Numbered from the stretch's first letter, positions 35,224-43,792 are shown. The stretch is DNA of 64,000 bases from Pseudomonas sp. BN102 (GCF_029871245.1 NZ_SSON01000038.1:46941-110940); one strand, 5' to 3'. The notes: a model not told the origin generated them from the letters alone. Numbers and translations are program-made.

Positions 35224-35324
35224 TGTGGGGGCGAATTCATTCGCTAAGGGCAGCGCAGCTGCCCCGGTGGGATTCCAGAGGGCAGGCCTTTGGCCTGCTT
35301 AGCGATTGAAATCGCCCCCACAAG
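35224..35324. repeat. paired REP-like palindrome (BIME-like), reference copy
   Basis: TGTGGGGGCGAATTCATTCGC at the left, GCGATTGAAATCGCCCCCAC at the right, and two inner hairpins GGGCAGCGCAGCTGCCC and GGCAGGCCTTTGGCCTGC. Between convergent genes. Other paired copies: 18392, 29270, 50182, 57422, 61083; half or degenerate copies: 6754, 10829, 13914, 29098, 38647. No transposase/RAYT gene is in the window. Confidence 0.85.
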
Positions 35325-35347
35325 ATTCCAGGGCCCTGAAGCAGGAC

Positions 35348-35800
35348 CTATGAGCCGCCAGCTTCCGCCAACCGCTTCTTCAACCGCGCCACCTCGGTCA
35401 TGTCGGTGATCACCAGGCACACCCGCTCCACCTGTCCGCCGGCGGTGGCCAGCGGCAACAGGGTGATGTTCTGGTACATGAAGTCCTCTTCGCCGGTGAT
35501 GGGCCGGTAGTTCTCGAAGCGGATCAGGTAGGGCCGCTGTTCCCACAGGCTGAAGGCACGTGTGCCCAGTTGCAGCACGGTATCCACCTTGCGCCTCAGC
35601 CAGATGCGGTCGATCTCCGGGAACAGCTCGAAGAGATTCTTGCCGTGCACCCGGTCGGGGCCGAGGCCGGAGTGGTTTTCCATGAAGCTGTTCCACACCT
35701 CGACCCGGTACTGGCGGTCCAGGACCACCACGCCGACGTCCAGGCACTGGACGATGTCGAGCAGCCAGTGGAGTTCCTTGAAATCGATCTGTGCCGGCAT
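35348..35800 (-). CDS. PAS-domain protein
   Basis: 150 residues that are one PAS fold plus short helices: VGVVVLDRQYRVEVWNSFME, FELFPEIDRIWLRRKVDTVL, ENYRPITGEEDFMYQNITLL, VERVCLVITDMTEVARLKKR. No output domain. It starts 3 bases after the stop of the receiver/CheC-like protein, so the two are cotranscribed and probably work together as an input and an output module. Confidence 0.87.
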   Translation of the reverse strand: MPAQIDFKELHWLLDIVQCLDVGVVVLDRQYRVEVWNSFMENHSGLGPDRVHGKNLFELFPEIDRIWLRRKVDTVLQLGTRAFSLWEQRPYLIRFENYRPITGEEDFMYQNITLLPLATAGGQVERVCLVITDMTEVARLKKRLAEAGGS

Positions 35801-35803
35801 GGG

Positions 35804-36811
35804 TCAGTCCATCAGGTAGTGGATCTTCTGGGTCAGGCGCGCGATGGAGGTTTCGGTGAACAGCAAGAGCAGGTCGAAGTGCAGGTTGTGGTCTTCGATG
35901 GCGTAGCTGATCTCCACCGCCAGGGTCTTGCGCCAGCGTCGGCGGTTGAGTTGGAACAGCCGCTCGATGGAGCTGTGCTGGCCGAGCAGCTGCGGGTGGC
36001 CCTGGGAGAAACGCACGTCGATCTGCTCGGCGATGCCGGCCAGGCAGGCGCCAATCAAGATACTCGCCAGGTCGAGCAGCATTTCCGCCTGGCCGGCCTC
36101 GCCCTGGGGGTTCCAGCCGAGCAGGCGTGCGATCTCGGCGCTCTCGGCATCGTGATACAGCAGCAGCGCCTCGCCGGCGATGGAGTCGCCGATGAAACCC
36201 TGGCACACCGCGGAGATGCGCTGGCCGCGCTGGGCATCGGCCAGGGCCATGTGCAGTTCGCTGACCTCGAAGAGGTTGACGTTGGGCACCGGCAACCGCA
36301 CGAAGACTCGGAGTACGCGCGCCAGCAGGGCGGCGGCGCGGCCCATGGCGACGTTGCTCACCTCGCGCAGGGCGTCGCGGAAGTTCACCCGCAGGTCCGG
36401 GTCGGCGCGGCCGGGCACGCCGGTGACCGGACTGCTGGAAGGCGCCGGTCGCAACAGGCCGAGGCTGATCAGGGTCTCCCGCAGCTCGTCCGGGTCGGCC
36501 GGTTTACGGATGAAGGCCAGCGCGCCCAGCTCGTGGACACGCCGCTGGGCCTCTTCCTGGATATCCCCGGAAACCACCACCACCTTGGACTTCAGGCCCT
36601 CGTCGCGAATCCGGCCGAGCACCTGGTAGCCGTCCATTATCGGCATGGTGAGGTCAAGCAGAACCACCTGGCCGTGTCCGTGGCGGATAGCTTCTAGGGC
36701 TTCTTCACCGTGGCTGGCCTGAGTGATGTGGACCGGCCAGTCCAGCGGTAGCGCGCGGATCAACTGCTTGCGCGCCATCATCGAGTCGTCGCAGACGAGA
36801 AGGGGGATCAC
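35804..36811 (-). CDS. response regulator with receiver and CheC/CheX-like domain
   Basis: 335 residues. Receiver (1-120): LLVCDDSMMARK, phospho-acceptor Asp in VVLLDLTMPIMDGYQVL, Lys in FIRKPADPDEL. The remainder (about 140-335) resembles CheC/CheX-type phosphatase domains: DALREVSNVAMGRAAALLAR and AEMLLDLASILIGACLAGIA, two helices with E/N-spaced residues as in CheC. Role may be dephosphorylating a CheY-like partner. Paired with the PAS protein downstream. No chemotaxis genes are visible nearby. Confidence 0.83.
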   Translation of the reverse strand: MIPLLVCDDSMMARKQLIRALPLDWPVHITQASHGEEALEAIRHGHGQVVLLDLTMPIMDGYQVLGRIRDEGLKSKVVVVSGDIQEEAQRRVHELGALAFIRKPADPDELRETLISLGLLRPAPSSSPVTGVPGRADPDLRVNFRDALREVSNVAMGRAAALLARVLRVFVRLPVPNVNLFEVSELHMALADAQRGQRISAVCQGFIGDSIAGEALLLYHDAESAEIARLLGWNPQGEAGQAEMLLDLASILIGACLAGIAEQIDVRFSQGHPQLLGQHSSIERLFQLNRRRWRKTLAVEISYAIEDHNLHFDLLLLFTETSIARLTQKIHYLMD

Positions 36812-36899
36812 ATTAGGGGCACCGCATGGAAAAAGCTGGGCTCAGGGCAAGCATAGTCGCTGGCCGGGCGCCAGCCGACACCACCCGGGCAGCTTCCGA

Positions 36900-37265
36900 T
36901 CAGATGTTCTGTCCGATGCGCCAAAGGACGCCGCTGGGATCGAAGAGAATGAAATCGCGCATGCCCCAGGGCTGGTCCTGGGGCGGCACCACGCGCACGC
37001 CGTAGCGCTCGATCACGCCGGAGTCCTGGACCATCCGCCACCAGGACTCAACGTCCTTGACCAGCAGATGCATCATCAGGTTCTCCGCCAGCTCCCGGGC
37101 GTAGAAGTTCTGTAACAGGAAGGCGCAATCGCCGTGGCTGAAGTAGGTCACTTCAGCGGACTCGCCGCCCGGCTTGAAGCCGAGGTCGAGGTAGAAGGCC
37201 TTGCTCTGTGGATAGTCCTTCGCCGGGACGAAGGTTTTGATCTCGATGGTGTCCAGCGTGTTCAT
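36900..37265 (-). CDS. VOC family (glyoxalase/bleomycin-resistance-like) protein
   Basis: 121 residues. One VOC module pair: IEIKTFVPAKDYPQSKAFYLDLGF and MRDFILFDPSGVLWRIGQ. The second VOC protein of the window; the two are not close copies. ATG at 37265 (MNTLDTIEIKTFVPAKDYP). No partner genes to define a substrate. Confidence 0.83.
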   Translation of the reverse strand: MNTLDTIEIKTFVPAKDYPQSKAFYLDLGFKPGGESAEVTYFSHGDCAFLLQNFYARELAENLMMHLLVKDVESWWRMVQDSGVIERYGVRVVPPQDQPWGMRDFILFDPSGVLWRIGQNI

Positions 37266-37343
37266 GGAAGGGGTTCCCCGACAGTTCCAATGGACAGCCA
37301 AGCACGGTGCAGGTGGCCCTCTGCCGGGGCCTGGCGCTGGATG

Positions 37344-38582
37344 CTACGTGAGCTGGCGCTGCAGCGAAAGCCAGTGCAGCATGCCGCGCGCGGCGATGCG
37401 CCCGCTGGCGAAGCAGGCGGTGAGCAGGTAGCCGCCGGTGGGGGCTTCCCAGTCGAGCATTTCCCCGGCGCAGAAAACCCCAGGCAGGTCCTTGAGCATC
37501 AGCCCGTCATCCAGAGCCTCGAAGGGCACGCCGCCAGCCGAGCTGATGGCTTCGTCCAGCGGTCGCGCCCGCACCAGCGTCAGCGGCAGGCTCTTGATCA
37601 CGGCGGCCAGGCGCGCGGGGTCGAGGAAGTCGTCCTTGGCCGCCAGCTCGCGCAGCAGGCCGGCACGGGCACCGTCGATACCGAGCTGGCCGTGCAGGTG
37701 CTTGGCCATGGAGCGCGAACCGCGGGGCCGGGCCAGGGCCTTGGCGACCTTGTCCAGGGGCTGGTTGGGCAGCAGGTCGAGGTGCACCGTGGCGCTGCCG
37801 GTGGCCTTGATCCGCTCGCGGATGGCGGCGGAGAAGGCGTAGATCAGGCTGCCTTCCACGCCCGTGGCGGTGAGCACGAATTCGCCCTGGCGCGGCACCC
37901 CGTCATCCAGGCGGATGGCCACCGGCTTGATCGGTGCGCCGGCGAACTTCTCCAGTAGCAGCGGGCTCCAGCCGGCCACGTCGAAGCCGCAATTGCTCGG
38001 CTCGAGGGGCGCGATGCGGATGCCGCGATTCTCCAGAAGTGGTACCCAGGCGCCGTCCGAACCCAGTCGCGCCCAGCTACCGCCGCCGAGCGCCAGCAGG
38101 CAGGCATCGGCCGCCAGCAGGGTTTCGCCGTTCGGGGTGGCGATACGCAGGGCGCCCTGGTCGTCCCAGCCCAGCCAGCGTTGGCGGGTGTGGATAAGCA
38201 CGCCCTGCTCGCGCAGGCGTTTGAGCCAGGCGCGCAGCAGCGGCGCCGCTTTCATGTCGGTGGGGAAGACCCGGCCCGAGCTGCCGACGAAGGTGTCGAT
38301 GCCCAGATCGTGGATCCACTGGCGCAGCTCCTCGGAGCCGAAGTCCTCCAGCAGCGCGGCGACCTCATCGCGGCGCGCGCCGTAGCGGCCCAGGAAGGGC
38401 GCCTTGGCTTCGGAGTGGGTGATGTTCATCCCGCCCACGCCGGCCAACAGGAACTTGCGGCCCACCGACGGCATGGCATCGAACAGCTCCACGCGCGCGC
38501 CGCCCTTGGCCAGGACTTCGGCAGCCATCAGCCCGGCCGGGCCGCCGCCGATGATGGCGACGAAGGGGGAGGTGTTTTTCAT
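37344..38582 (-). CDS. NAD(P)/FAD-dependent oxidoreductase (HI0933/BaiN-like)
   Basis: 412 residues. N-terminal dinucleotide motif FVAIIGGGPAGLMAAEVLAKG with acidic partner VELFDAMPSVGRKFLLAG, then GGMNITHSE, and C-terminal SSAGGVPFEALDDGLMLKDL and EMLDWEAPTGGYLLTACFAS. This is the HI0933/YhiN-type flavoprotein family, of uncertain reaction. Start ATG at 38582; the frame runs to 38678 through the half palindrome at 38647. Confidence 0.88.
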   Translation of the reverse strand: MKNTSPFVAIIGGGPAGLMAAEVLAKGGARVELFDAMPSVGRKFLLAGVGGMNITHSEAKAPFLGRYGARRDEVAALLEDFGSEELRQWIHDLGIDTFVGSSGRVFPTDMKAAPLLRAWLKRLREQGVLIHTRQRWLGWDDQGALRIATPNGETLLAADACLLALGGGSWARLGSDGAWVPLLENRGIRIAPLEPSNCGFDVAGWSPLLLEKFAGAPIKPVAIRLDDGVPRQGEFVLTATGVEGSLIYAFSAAIRERIKATGSATVHLDLLPNQPLDKVAKALARPRGSRSMAKHLHGQLGIDGARAGLLRELAAKDDFLDPARLAAVIKSLPLTLVRARPLDEAISSAGGVPFEALDDGLMLKDLPGVFCAGEMLDWEAPTGGYLLTACFASGRIAARGMLHWLSLQRQLT

Positions 38583-38646
38583 GGGGGCAAGGGTGCAGGA
38601 GTAGGGGAGGGCGCATTCTACTGCACCGCGCAGGCTTTCGTAGGTC

Positions 38647-38680
38647 GCAGCCCTTGGCGAATAAATTCGCCCCCGCAAGG
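38647..38680. repeat. REP-like palindrome, short half element
   Basis: GCAGCCCTTGGCGAATAAATTCGCCCCCGCAAGG. Half copy without a paired arm, between two minus-strand genes. Confidence 0.55.
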
Positions 38681-38687
38681 ATCACCT

Positions 38688-39611
38688 TCAAGCCCCCAGC
38701 CCCATCCCCCGCCAGACCTTGTCCGCACTGTGGTGGAGGATGCCGTGCCGACGAGCCAGCGCCGCGCGGTCCTTGTCGTAGCCGCCGCCGATGAGCCCCA
38801 CCACCGGGATGTCCCGGCCCAGGCAGTGGCGGATCACCCGTTCGTCACGCTCGGCGACGCCGGCGTCGGTGAGTTGCAGGTAGCCCAGGGCATCGTCCTT
38901 GTGCACGTCCACACCGGCGTCGTAGAGCACCAGGTCCGGCTGGTAGAGGGGCAGCAGGTAGTTCAGCGCGTCCTCCATAACCTGCAGGTAGTCGGCGTCG
39001 CCCATGCCCATGGGCAGGGGAATGTCCCAGTCGCTCTCGGCCTTGCGCGCGGGGAAGTTCTTCTCGCAGTGCATGGACACGGTGATGGCCTCCGCCGTAT
39101 CGGCCAGCAGCCGCGCGGTGCCGTCGCCCTGGTGCACGTCGCAGTCGAAGATCAGCACCCGCTGCACGCGGCCGGCTTCCAGCAGGTAGCGGCTGACCAC
39201 CGCCAGGTCGTTGAATATGCAGAAGCCCGCCGCGTGGTCGAAGTGGGCATGGTGGGTGCCGCCGGCCAGGTGGCAGGCCAGGCCATGCTCCAGGGCCAGC
39301 TCGGCGGCCAGCAGCGAGCCGCCCACCGCGCGCACGGTGCGCCGCGCCAGCGGGGGGCTCCAGGGCAGACCCAGGCGGCGCTGTTCCTCGCGGCCGAGTT
39401 CGCCTTTAAGGAATCGCTGGATGTAGTCAGGGCAATGGGTCAGGGCCAGCACCTCCGGCGGACAGATGTCCGGTCGATGCAGGTGCTCGTCGGTAGCCAG
39501 GCCGCTTTCCAGCAGATGCTCGTAGAGCAGGCGGAACTTCTCCATGGGAAAACGGTGCTCCGCAGGGAATGGCGGGTTGTAGTCGTCGTGGTAGACCAGC
39601 GGCAGGAACAT
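38688..39611 (-). CDS. histone-deacetylase-like amidohydrolase
   Basis: 307 residues, HDAC/AcuC/AphA superfamily: GGTHHAHFDHAAGFCIFND (charge-relay and proton-shuttle His pair), zinc Asp/His in FDCDVHQGDGT, LVLYDAGVDVHKDDALG, and GLIGGGYDKD, the position of the catalytic-type Tyr. In bacteria such enzymes deacetylate acetyl-lysine or acetylpolyamines. The second reading is attractive given the polyamine operon 3.5 kb away, but no direct link is visible. ATG at 39611. Confidence 0.89.
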   Translation of the reverse strand: MFLPLVYHDDYNPPFPAEHRFPMEKFRLLYEHLLESGLATDEHLHRPDICPPEVLALTHCPDYIQRFLKGELGREEQRRLGLPWSPPLARRTVRAVGGSLLAAELALEHGLACHLAGGTHHAHFDHAAGFCIFNDLAVVSRYLLEAGRVQRVLIFDCDVHQGDGTARLLADTAEAITVSMHCEKNFPARKAESDWDIPLPMGMGDADYLQVMEDALNYLLPLYQPDLVLYDAGVDVHKDDALGYLQLTDAGVAERDERVIRHCLGRDIPVVGLIGGGYDKDRAALARRHGILHHSADKVWRGMGLGA

Positions 39612-39681
39612 CGATCAGCACTCGGCGGTGTTACGGCGGCAGTATGATGGGCGCTTCGAGCCCGGCTCAAGAGAAACTCCC

Positions 39682-40242
39682 GTGCCCTCCATCGAACTCG
39701 ACACCCCGCGTCTGCGCCTACGCACCTGGCGCGACGATGACCTGACGGCCTTCGCCGCGCTGAATGCCGACCCCGAGGTGATGCGCCATTTCCCCGCCTG
39801 CATGAGCCGCGAGGAAAGCGATGCCCTGGCCGCGCGCATACGCCAGCACTTCCAGGACCACGGCTTCGGCCAGTGGATAGTGGAGCGCGCCGGCGATGGT
39901 GCCTTCGTCGGCGTGCTCGGCCTGCAGAACGTGAGCTTCGAGGCGCCTTTCACCCCGGCGGTGGAAATCGGCTGGCGCTTCATGCGCCCCCACTGGGGGC
40001 AGGGACTGGCCAGCGAGGCGGCCCAGGCGGCCCTGGCCTTTGCCTTCGAGCGGCTGCTCCTGGCGGAAGTGGTGGCCTTCACCGTGCCGGCCAACCTGCG
40101 TTCGCAGGCCGTGATGGAGCGCATCGGCATGCAGCGCGACTTCGACGGGGACTTCGAGCACCCGGGTCTGCCGCCAGGCCACCCGCTGCGGCGCCATGTC
40201 CTCTATCGGCTCGGCCGCGCCGAATGGGAGGCGTTGCGATGA
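39682..40242 (+). CDS. GNAT N-acetyltransferase (RimJ/RimL type)
   Basis: 186 residues. GNAT motifs: LDTPRLRLRTWRDDDLTAFA, EIGWRFMRPHWGQGLASEAA (acetyl-CoA-binding), RSQAVMERIGMQRDFDGDFEH. RimJ/RimL relatives acetylate ribosomal proteins or small amines. GTG at 39682 (MPSIELDTPRL) is chosen. Its stop overlaps the ATG of the nitroreductase gene (ATGA at 40239-40242), so the two are coupled. Confidence 0.9.
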   Translation: MPSIELDTPRLRLRTWRDDDLTAFAALNADPEVMRHFPACMSREESDALAARIRQHFQDHGFGQWIVERAGDGAFVGVLGLQNVSFEAPFTPAVEIGWRFMRPHWGQGLASEAAQAALAFAFERLLLAEVVAFTVPANLRSQAVMERIGMQRDFDGDFEHPGLPPGHPLRRHVLYRLGRAEWEALR

Positions 40243-41843
40243 GCGATGCAGTGCGCGCCTACCACGAACTGAGCAAACACCGCCCGGATCGCTTCGCCCC
40301 CGGTCCCGGCCAGCTGGACTGGGCCACCCAGCCGGCGCCCTTCCGCCGCTACGCCGGCGCGCGGCTGCTGGAGCTCTGGCAGCGCCCGCTGGAGGAGACC
40401 CCGCCCTACGACGCCGTATTCGCGGGCCCGATCGGTCCGCCGGCGCCGCTGAACCGCGAGAGCCTGTCCCAGCTGCTCTACGACAGCCTGGCCATCTCCG
40501 CCTGGAAGGAGGCCGGCGGCAGTCGCTGGGCCCTGCGGGTCAATCCATCCTCGGGCAACCTGCACCCGACCGAGGCCTATCTTCTGCTGCCGCCCGGCGT
40601 GGTGGAGGAGGGCGCGCTGCTGGCCCATTACGCGCCGGATCTCCACGCCCTGGAGGTCCGCGCCGAATTGCCGGTGCCCCTGGCCGCGCAGCTGGCGGCG
40701 GCTCTGCCGGCGGGGGGCTTGCTCCTCGGCCTGGCCAGCATCCCCTGGCGCGAGGCCTGGAAGTACGGCGAACGCGCCTACCGCTATTGCCACCACGACC
40801 TCGGCCACGCCCTGGCTGCCCTGGCCCTGGCCGCCAGCGCCCTCGGCTGGCAAGTGCGGTTGCTCGGCAATGTCGCCGAGGCAGCGCTGGACGGCGTGCT
40901 GGGACTGGACCGGCCGGGCTTCGTCGAAGACGAGTACGCCGATGCGCTGCTCTGGATAGGTCCGCCCCGGGATGCGGAGTTCGCCCTGGATCAACAACTG
41001 CTGGCCGGCCTGGCCGCGCTGGAGCTGCAGGGCACGCCCAATCGCCTGTCCCGCGAGCAGCACCATTGGCCGGAGCTGGAGCGCGTCCACGCCCTGTGCC
41101 GTGCGCCGCGCCAGCCCCTGGCCGACTGGCGCGCGGCGGTTGCCGCCGCCACGGTGGATAACCCCGGCCTGCCGCTACGCCCGCTGCTGCACCGGCGACG
41201 TAGCGCCCAGTCGATGGACGGCCGCAGTGGCATCCAGGCGGAATTGCTGCTGGCCTGGCTGCGCCGCCTGCTGCCGGAGCATTCGCCGGTTCCCTTCGCC
41301 AGCCTGGGCGCACCCCGGGTCGATTTGCTGCTCTTCGTCCACCGTGTCCAGGGCCTGGCGCCGGGCCTTTACTGGCTGGCCCGCGGCGCCGCCCCCGACG
41401 ATGAGCTGGCGGCTGGCCTGCGCAAGGATTTCCTCTGGCAGCGGGCCAGCGACGAGCTGCCGCTGTACCGCCTGCTGGAAGGCGACGCCCGTGGCCTGGC
41501 GGGCTTCCTCTCCTGCGGCCAGGACATCGCCGCCGATGGCTGCGTCGCCCTGGCCATGCTCGCGCGCTTCGACGCCGCCCTGGATCAGGGCGCCTGGCAT
41601 TACCCGCGGTTGTACTGGGAGTGCGGCCAGATCGGCCAGCTTCTCTACCTGGAGGCCGAGGCGGCCGGGCTGTCCGGCACCGGCATCGGCTGCTACTTCG
41701 ATGATGCGGTACACGAATTGCTGGAGATTGCCGACAGCCGCTGGCAAAGCCTTTACCATTTCACCCTGGGCCGCGCGCTGTGGGACGAGCGCCTGACGAC
41801 GCTGCCGGCCTATCCTGAACTACGACGACCGCCCCGGCCATGA
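40239..41843 (+). CDS. SagB/ThcOx-type dehydrogenase with two nitroreductase domains
   Basis: 534 residues containing two consecutive nitroreductase-fold regions, about 70-260 and 320-520. First: SLAISAWKEAGGSRWALRVN, PSSGNLHPTEAYLLLP. Second: RSAQSMDGRSGIQAELLL, LYWECGQIGQLLYLEAEAAG, LSGTGIGCYFDDAVHELL. This is the SagB/ThcOx family; single-domain SagB proteins oxidise azolines to azoles in peptide maturation. No azoline-forming YcaO, peptide precursor or export gene is here, so the role is probably a free-standing FMN oxidoreductase. Confidence 0.85.
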   Translation: MSDAVRAYHELSKHRPDRFAPGPGQLDWATQPAPFRRYAGARLLELWQRPLEETPPYDAVFAGPIGPPAPLNRESLSQLLYDSLAISAWKEAGGSRWALRVNPSSGNLHPTEAYLLLPPGVVEEGALLAHYAPDLHALEVRAELPVPLAAQLAAALPAGGLLLGLASIPWREAWKYGERAYRYCHHDLGHALAALALAASALGWQVRLLGNVAEAALDGVLGLDRPGFVEDEYADALLWIGPPRDAEFALDQQLLAGLAALELQGTPNRLSREQHHWPELERVHALCRAPRQPLADWRAAVAAATVDNPGLPLRPLLHRRRSAQSMDGRSGIQAELLLAWLRRLLPEHSPVPFASLGAPRVDLLLFVHRVQGLAPGLYWLARGAAPDDELAAGLRKDFLWQRASDELPLYRLLEGDARGLAGFLSCGQDIAADGCVALAMLARFDAALDQGAWHYPRLYWECGQIGQLLYLEAEAAGLSGTGIGCYFDDAVHELLEIADSRWQSLYHFTLGRALWDERLTTLPAYPELRRPPRP

Positions 41844-41874
41844 CCGGGGCGGCAGCCTTGCTGAGGAGATTTCC

Positions 41875-42744
41875 ATGACCCAGGTGCTCGACGAACTGGT
41901 CGCCCTGCTGAGCCTCGAGTCCATCGAGGAGAACCTGTTCCGCGGCGTCAGCCAGGACCTGGGCTTCCGCCAGCTGTTCGGCGGCCAGGTGCTCGGCCAG
42001 TCCCTCTCCGCCGCCAGCCAGACAGTGGAGGACGAGCGCCACGTGCATTCCCTTCACGGCTACTTCCTGCGCCCGGGCGATGCCAGCCTGCCGGTGGTCT
42101 ACTCGGTGGACCGGGTGCGCGACGGCGGCAGCTTCAGTACCCGCCGCGTCACCGCGATCCAGAAGGGCCAGCCGATCTTCACCTGCAGCGCCTCCTTCCA
42201 GCAGGACGAGGAAGGCTTCGAGCACCAGTTGGCCATGCCCCAGGTGCCGGGTCCGGAGAGCCTCCCCAGCGAGCTGGAAATCGCCCGGCAGAACGCCCAC
42301 CTGCTGTCCGAGCGGGTGCGCGACAAATTCCTCTGCGCCAAGCCCATCGAAATCCGCCTTGTCACTGCGGAAAACCCTTACGACCCCAAGCCGGGCGAGC
42401 CGATCAAGCACATCTGGTTCCGCGCCGACGGCAATCTGCCGGATATCCGCGCCATCCATAAATACGTCCTGGCCTACGCCTCCGACTTCGGCCTGCTGAC
42501 CACCTCGATGCTGCCCCACGGCGTCTCGGTGTGGCAGAAGTTCATGCAGGTGGCGAGCCTCGACCACGCCCTGTGGTTCCACCGCGACCTGCGCGCGGAC
42601 GACTGGCTGCTCTACTCCATGGACAGTCCCTGGGCCGGCAATGCTCGCGGCTTCTCCCGCGGCAGCATCTTCAACCGCGCCGGCCAGCTGGTGGCGTCCG
42701 TGGCCCAGGAAGGCCTGACCCGTCTGCGCGAGGACTGGAAGTGA
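41875..42744 (+). CDS. tesB: acyl-CoA thioesterase II
   Basis: 289 residues, double hot-dog fold: GVSQDLGFRQLFGGQVLGQ with the catalytic Asp region, VHSLHGYFLRPGDASLPVVY, and the C-terminal half with ALWFHRDLRADDWLLYSMDS and NARGFSRGSIFNRAGQLVAS. Hydrolyses medium/long-chain acyl-CoAs to free acid and CoA. ATG at 41875 after GAGGAGATTTCC. Its stop overlaps the HAD gene by 4 bases, so they are coupled. Confidence 0.93.
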   Translation: MTQVLDELVALLSLESIEENLFRGVSQDLGFRQLFGGQVLGQSLSAASQTVEDERHVHSLHGYFLRPGDASLPVVYSVDRVRDGGSFSTRRVTAIQKGQPIFTCSASFQQDEEGFEHQLAMPQVPGPESLPSELEIARQNAHLLSERVRDKFLCAKPIEIRLVTAENPYDPKPGEPIKHIWFRADGNLPDIRAIHKYVLAYASDFGLLTTSMLPHGVSVWQKFMQVASLDHALWFHRDLRADDWLLYSMDSPWAGNARGFSRGSIFNRAGQLVASVAQEGLTRLREDWK

Positions 42745-43346
42745 GCGTCCCTTTGATCCTGGCGCAGTTCCGCCACTGGGTGTTCGACATGGATGGCACC
42801 CTGACCATCGCCGTGCATGACTTCGCCGCCATACGCCAGTCCCTGGACATACCGCCAGAGGACGACATCCTCCACCACCTGGCGGCCCTGCCCGAGGAGG
42901 AGGCGAACGCCAAGCATGCCTGGCTGCTGGAGCACGAACGGGAGCTGGCGCAGAACGCCCGTCCTGCCAGCGGTGCCATCGAGCTGGTACGTGAACTCCA
43001 CCAGCGCGGCTGCCGGCTCGGCATCCTCACCCGCAACGCCCACGAACTGGCGTTGCTCACCCTCGAAGCCATCGGCCTCGGCGACTGCTTCGCCACCGAC
43101 GACATCCTCGGCCGCGGCGAAGCCCCGCCAAAACCCCACCCCGGCGGCCTGCTGCACCTGGCCGACCGCTGGCAGGTAGAGCCCCGGCGACTGGTAATGG
43201 TGGGCGACTACCGCTTCGACCTCGACTGCGGCCGCGCGGCCGGGGCGAGCACCGTGCTGGTGAACCTGCCGGAGAACCCCTGGCCAGAGCTGGCGGACTG
43301 GTTCGCGCGCGATTGTGGGGAGTTGATGGGGATGGTGCGGGGTTGA
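42741..43346 (+). CDS. HAD-superfamily hydrolase (phosphatase)
   Basis: 201 residues, HAD subfamily IA: motif I WVFDMDGTLTIA (nucleophile Asp and second Asp), a cap of about 70 residues, motif II LGILTRNAHELA, motif III Lys in PPKPHPGG, motif IV VMVGDYRFDLDCGRAAGAS. GTG start at 42741 inside the tesB stop codon (GTGA). Likely a small-molecule phosphatase; substrate not deducible. Confidence 0.9.
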   Translation: MSVPLILAQFRHWVFDMDGTLTIAVHDFAAIRQSLDIPPEDDILHHLAALPEEEANAKHAWLLEHERELAQNARPASGAIELVRELHQRGCRLGILTRNAHELALLTLEAIGLGDCFATDDILGRGEAPPKPHPGGLLHLADRWQVEPRRLVMVGDYRFDLDCGRAAGASTVLVNLPENPWPELADWFARDCGELMGMVRG

Positions 43347-43392
43347 GGAAGGTGTAGAGCAGGAGACGGGGTGCCGGGTGTGGCAGGGATAG

Positions 43393-43431
43393 CCCCCTCT
43401 CCCGCTTGCGGGAGAGGGCGGGGGGAGAGGG
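43393..43431. repeat. left inverted palindrome flanking the DUF559 gene
   Basis: CCCCCTCTCCCGCTTGCGGG then AGAGGGCGGGGGGAGAGGG. Contains an inner perfect hairpin (CCCTCTCCCG/CGGGAGAGGG). It is the near-exact inverse of the element at 43793-43830 and is repeated in direct orientation at 44084-44123. Confidence 0.8.
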
Positions 43432-43453
43432 AGTAAGCGAGCAAGGAGGCTCA

Positions 43454-43792
43454 ATGGACCTGAAACACAACGCCAGGCAATTGCGCAGCAACATGACCGA
43501 CGCCGAGCGTCATCTCTGGTATTACCTGCGTGGTCACCGCTTTCTCGGGCTCAAGTTCAAGCGGCAGAAGCCCATGGGGCGCTACATAGTCGACTTCATC
43601 TGCCTGGAGTACAGGCTGGTCATCGAGTTGGATGGCGGGCAACACCAGGAGCAAGTGGCGCGGGATGCAGAGCGCGACCGCTACTTCATCAAGCAGGGCT
43701 ACCGGGTGCTGCGCTTCTGGAACCACGAAGTGCTGGGTGAAACGGACTCGGTACTCGAAGTCATCAGGCGAGCGGTGGTCGAACCGCGTTGA
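43454..43792 (+). CDS. DUF559 endonuclease-domain protein (Vsr-like fold)
   Basis: 112 residues, essentially all DUF559, a PD-(D/E)xK/Vsr-like nuclease fold. Asp47 in GRYIVDF, Glu58 and Asp60 in RLVIELDGGQHQ form the expected metal site; N-terminal helix NMTDAERHLWYYLRGHRFLG and C-terminal YRVLRFWNHEVLGETDSVLE follow. ATG at 43454 after AAGGAGGCTCA. The gene is enclosed by inverted palindromes (43393-43431 and 43793-43830), the second starting directly after its stop codon. No methylase, helicase or mutL-like partner is adjacent. Confidence 0.9.
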   Translation: MDLKHNARQLRSNMTDAERHLWYYLRGHRFLGLKFKRQKPMGRYIVDFICLEYRLVIELDGGQHQEQVARDAERDRYFIKQGYRVLRFWNHEVLGETDSVLEVIRRAVVEPR

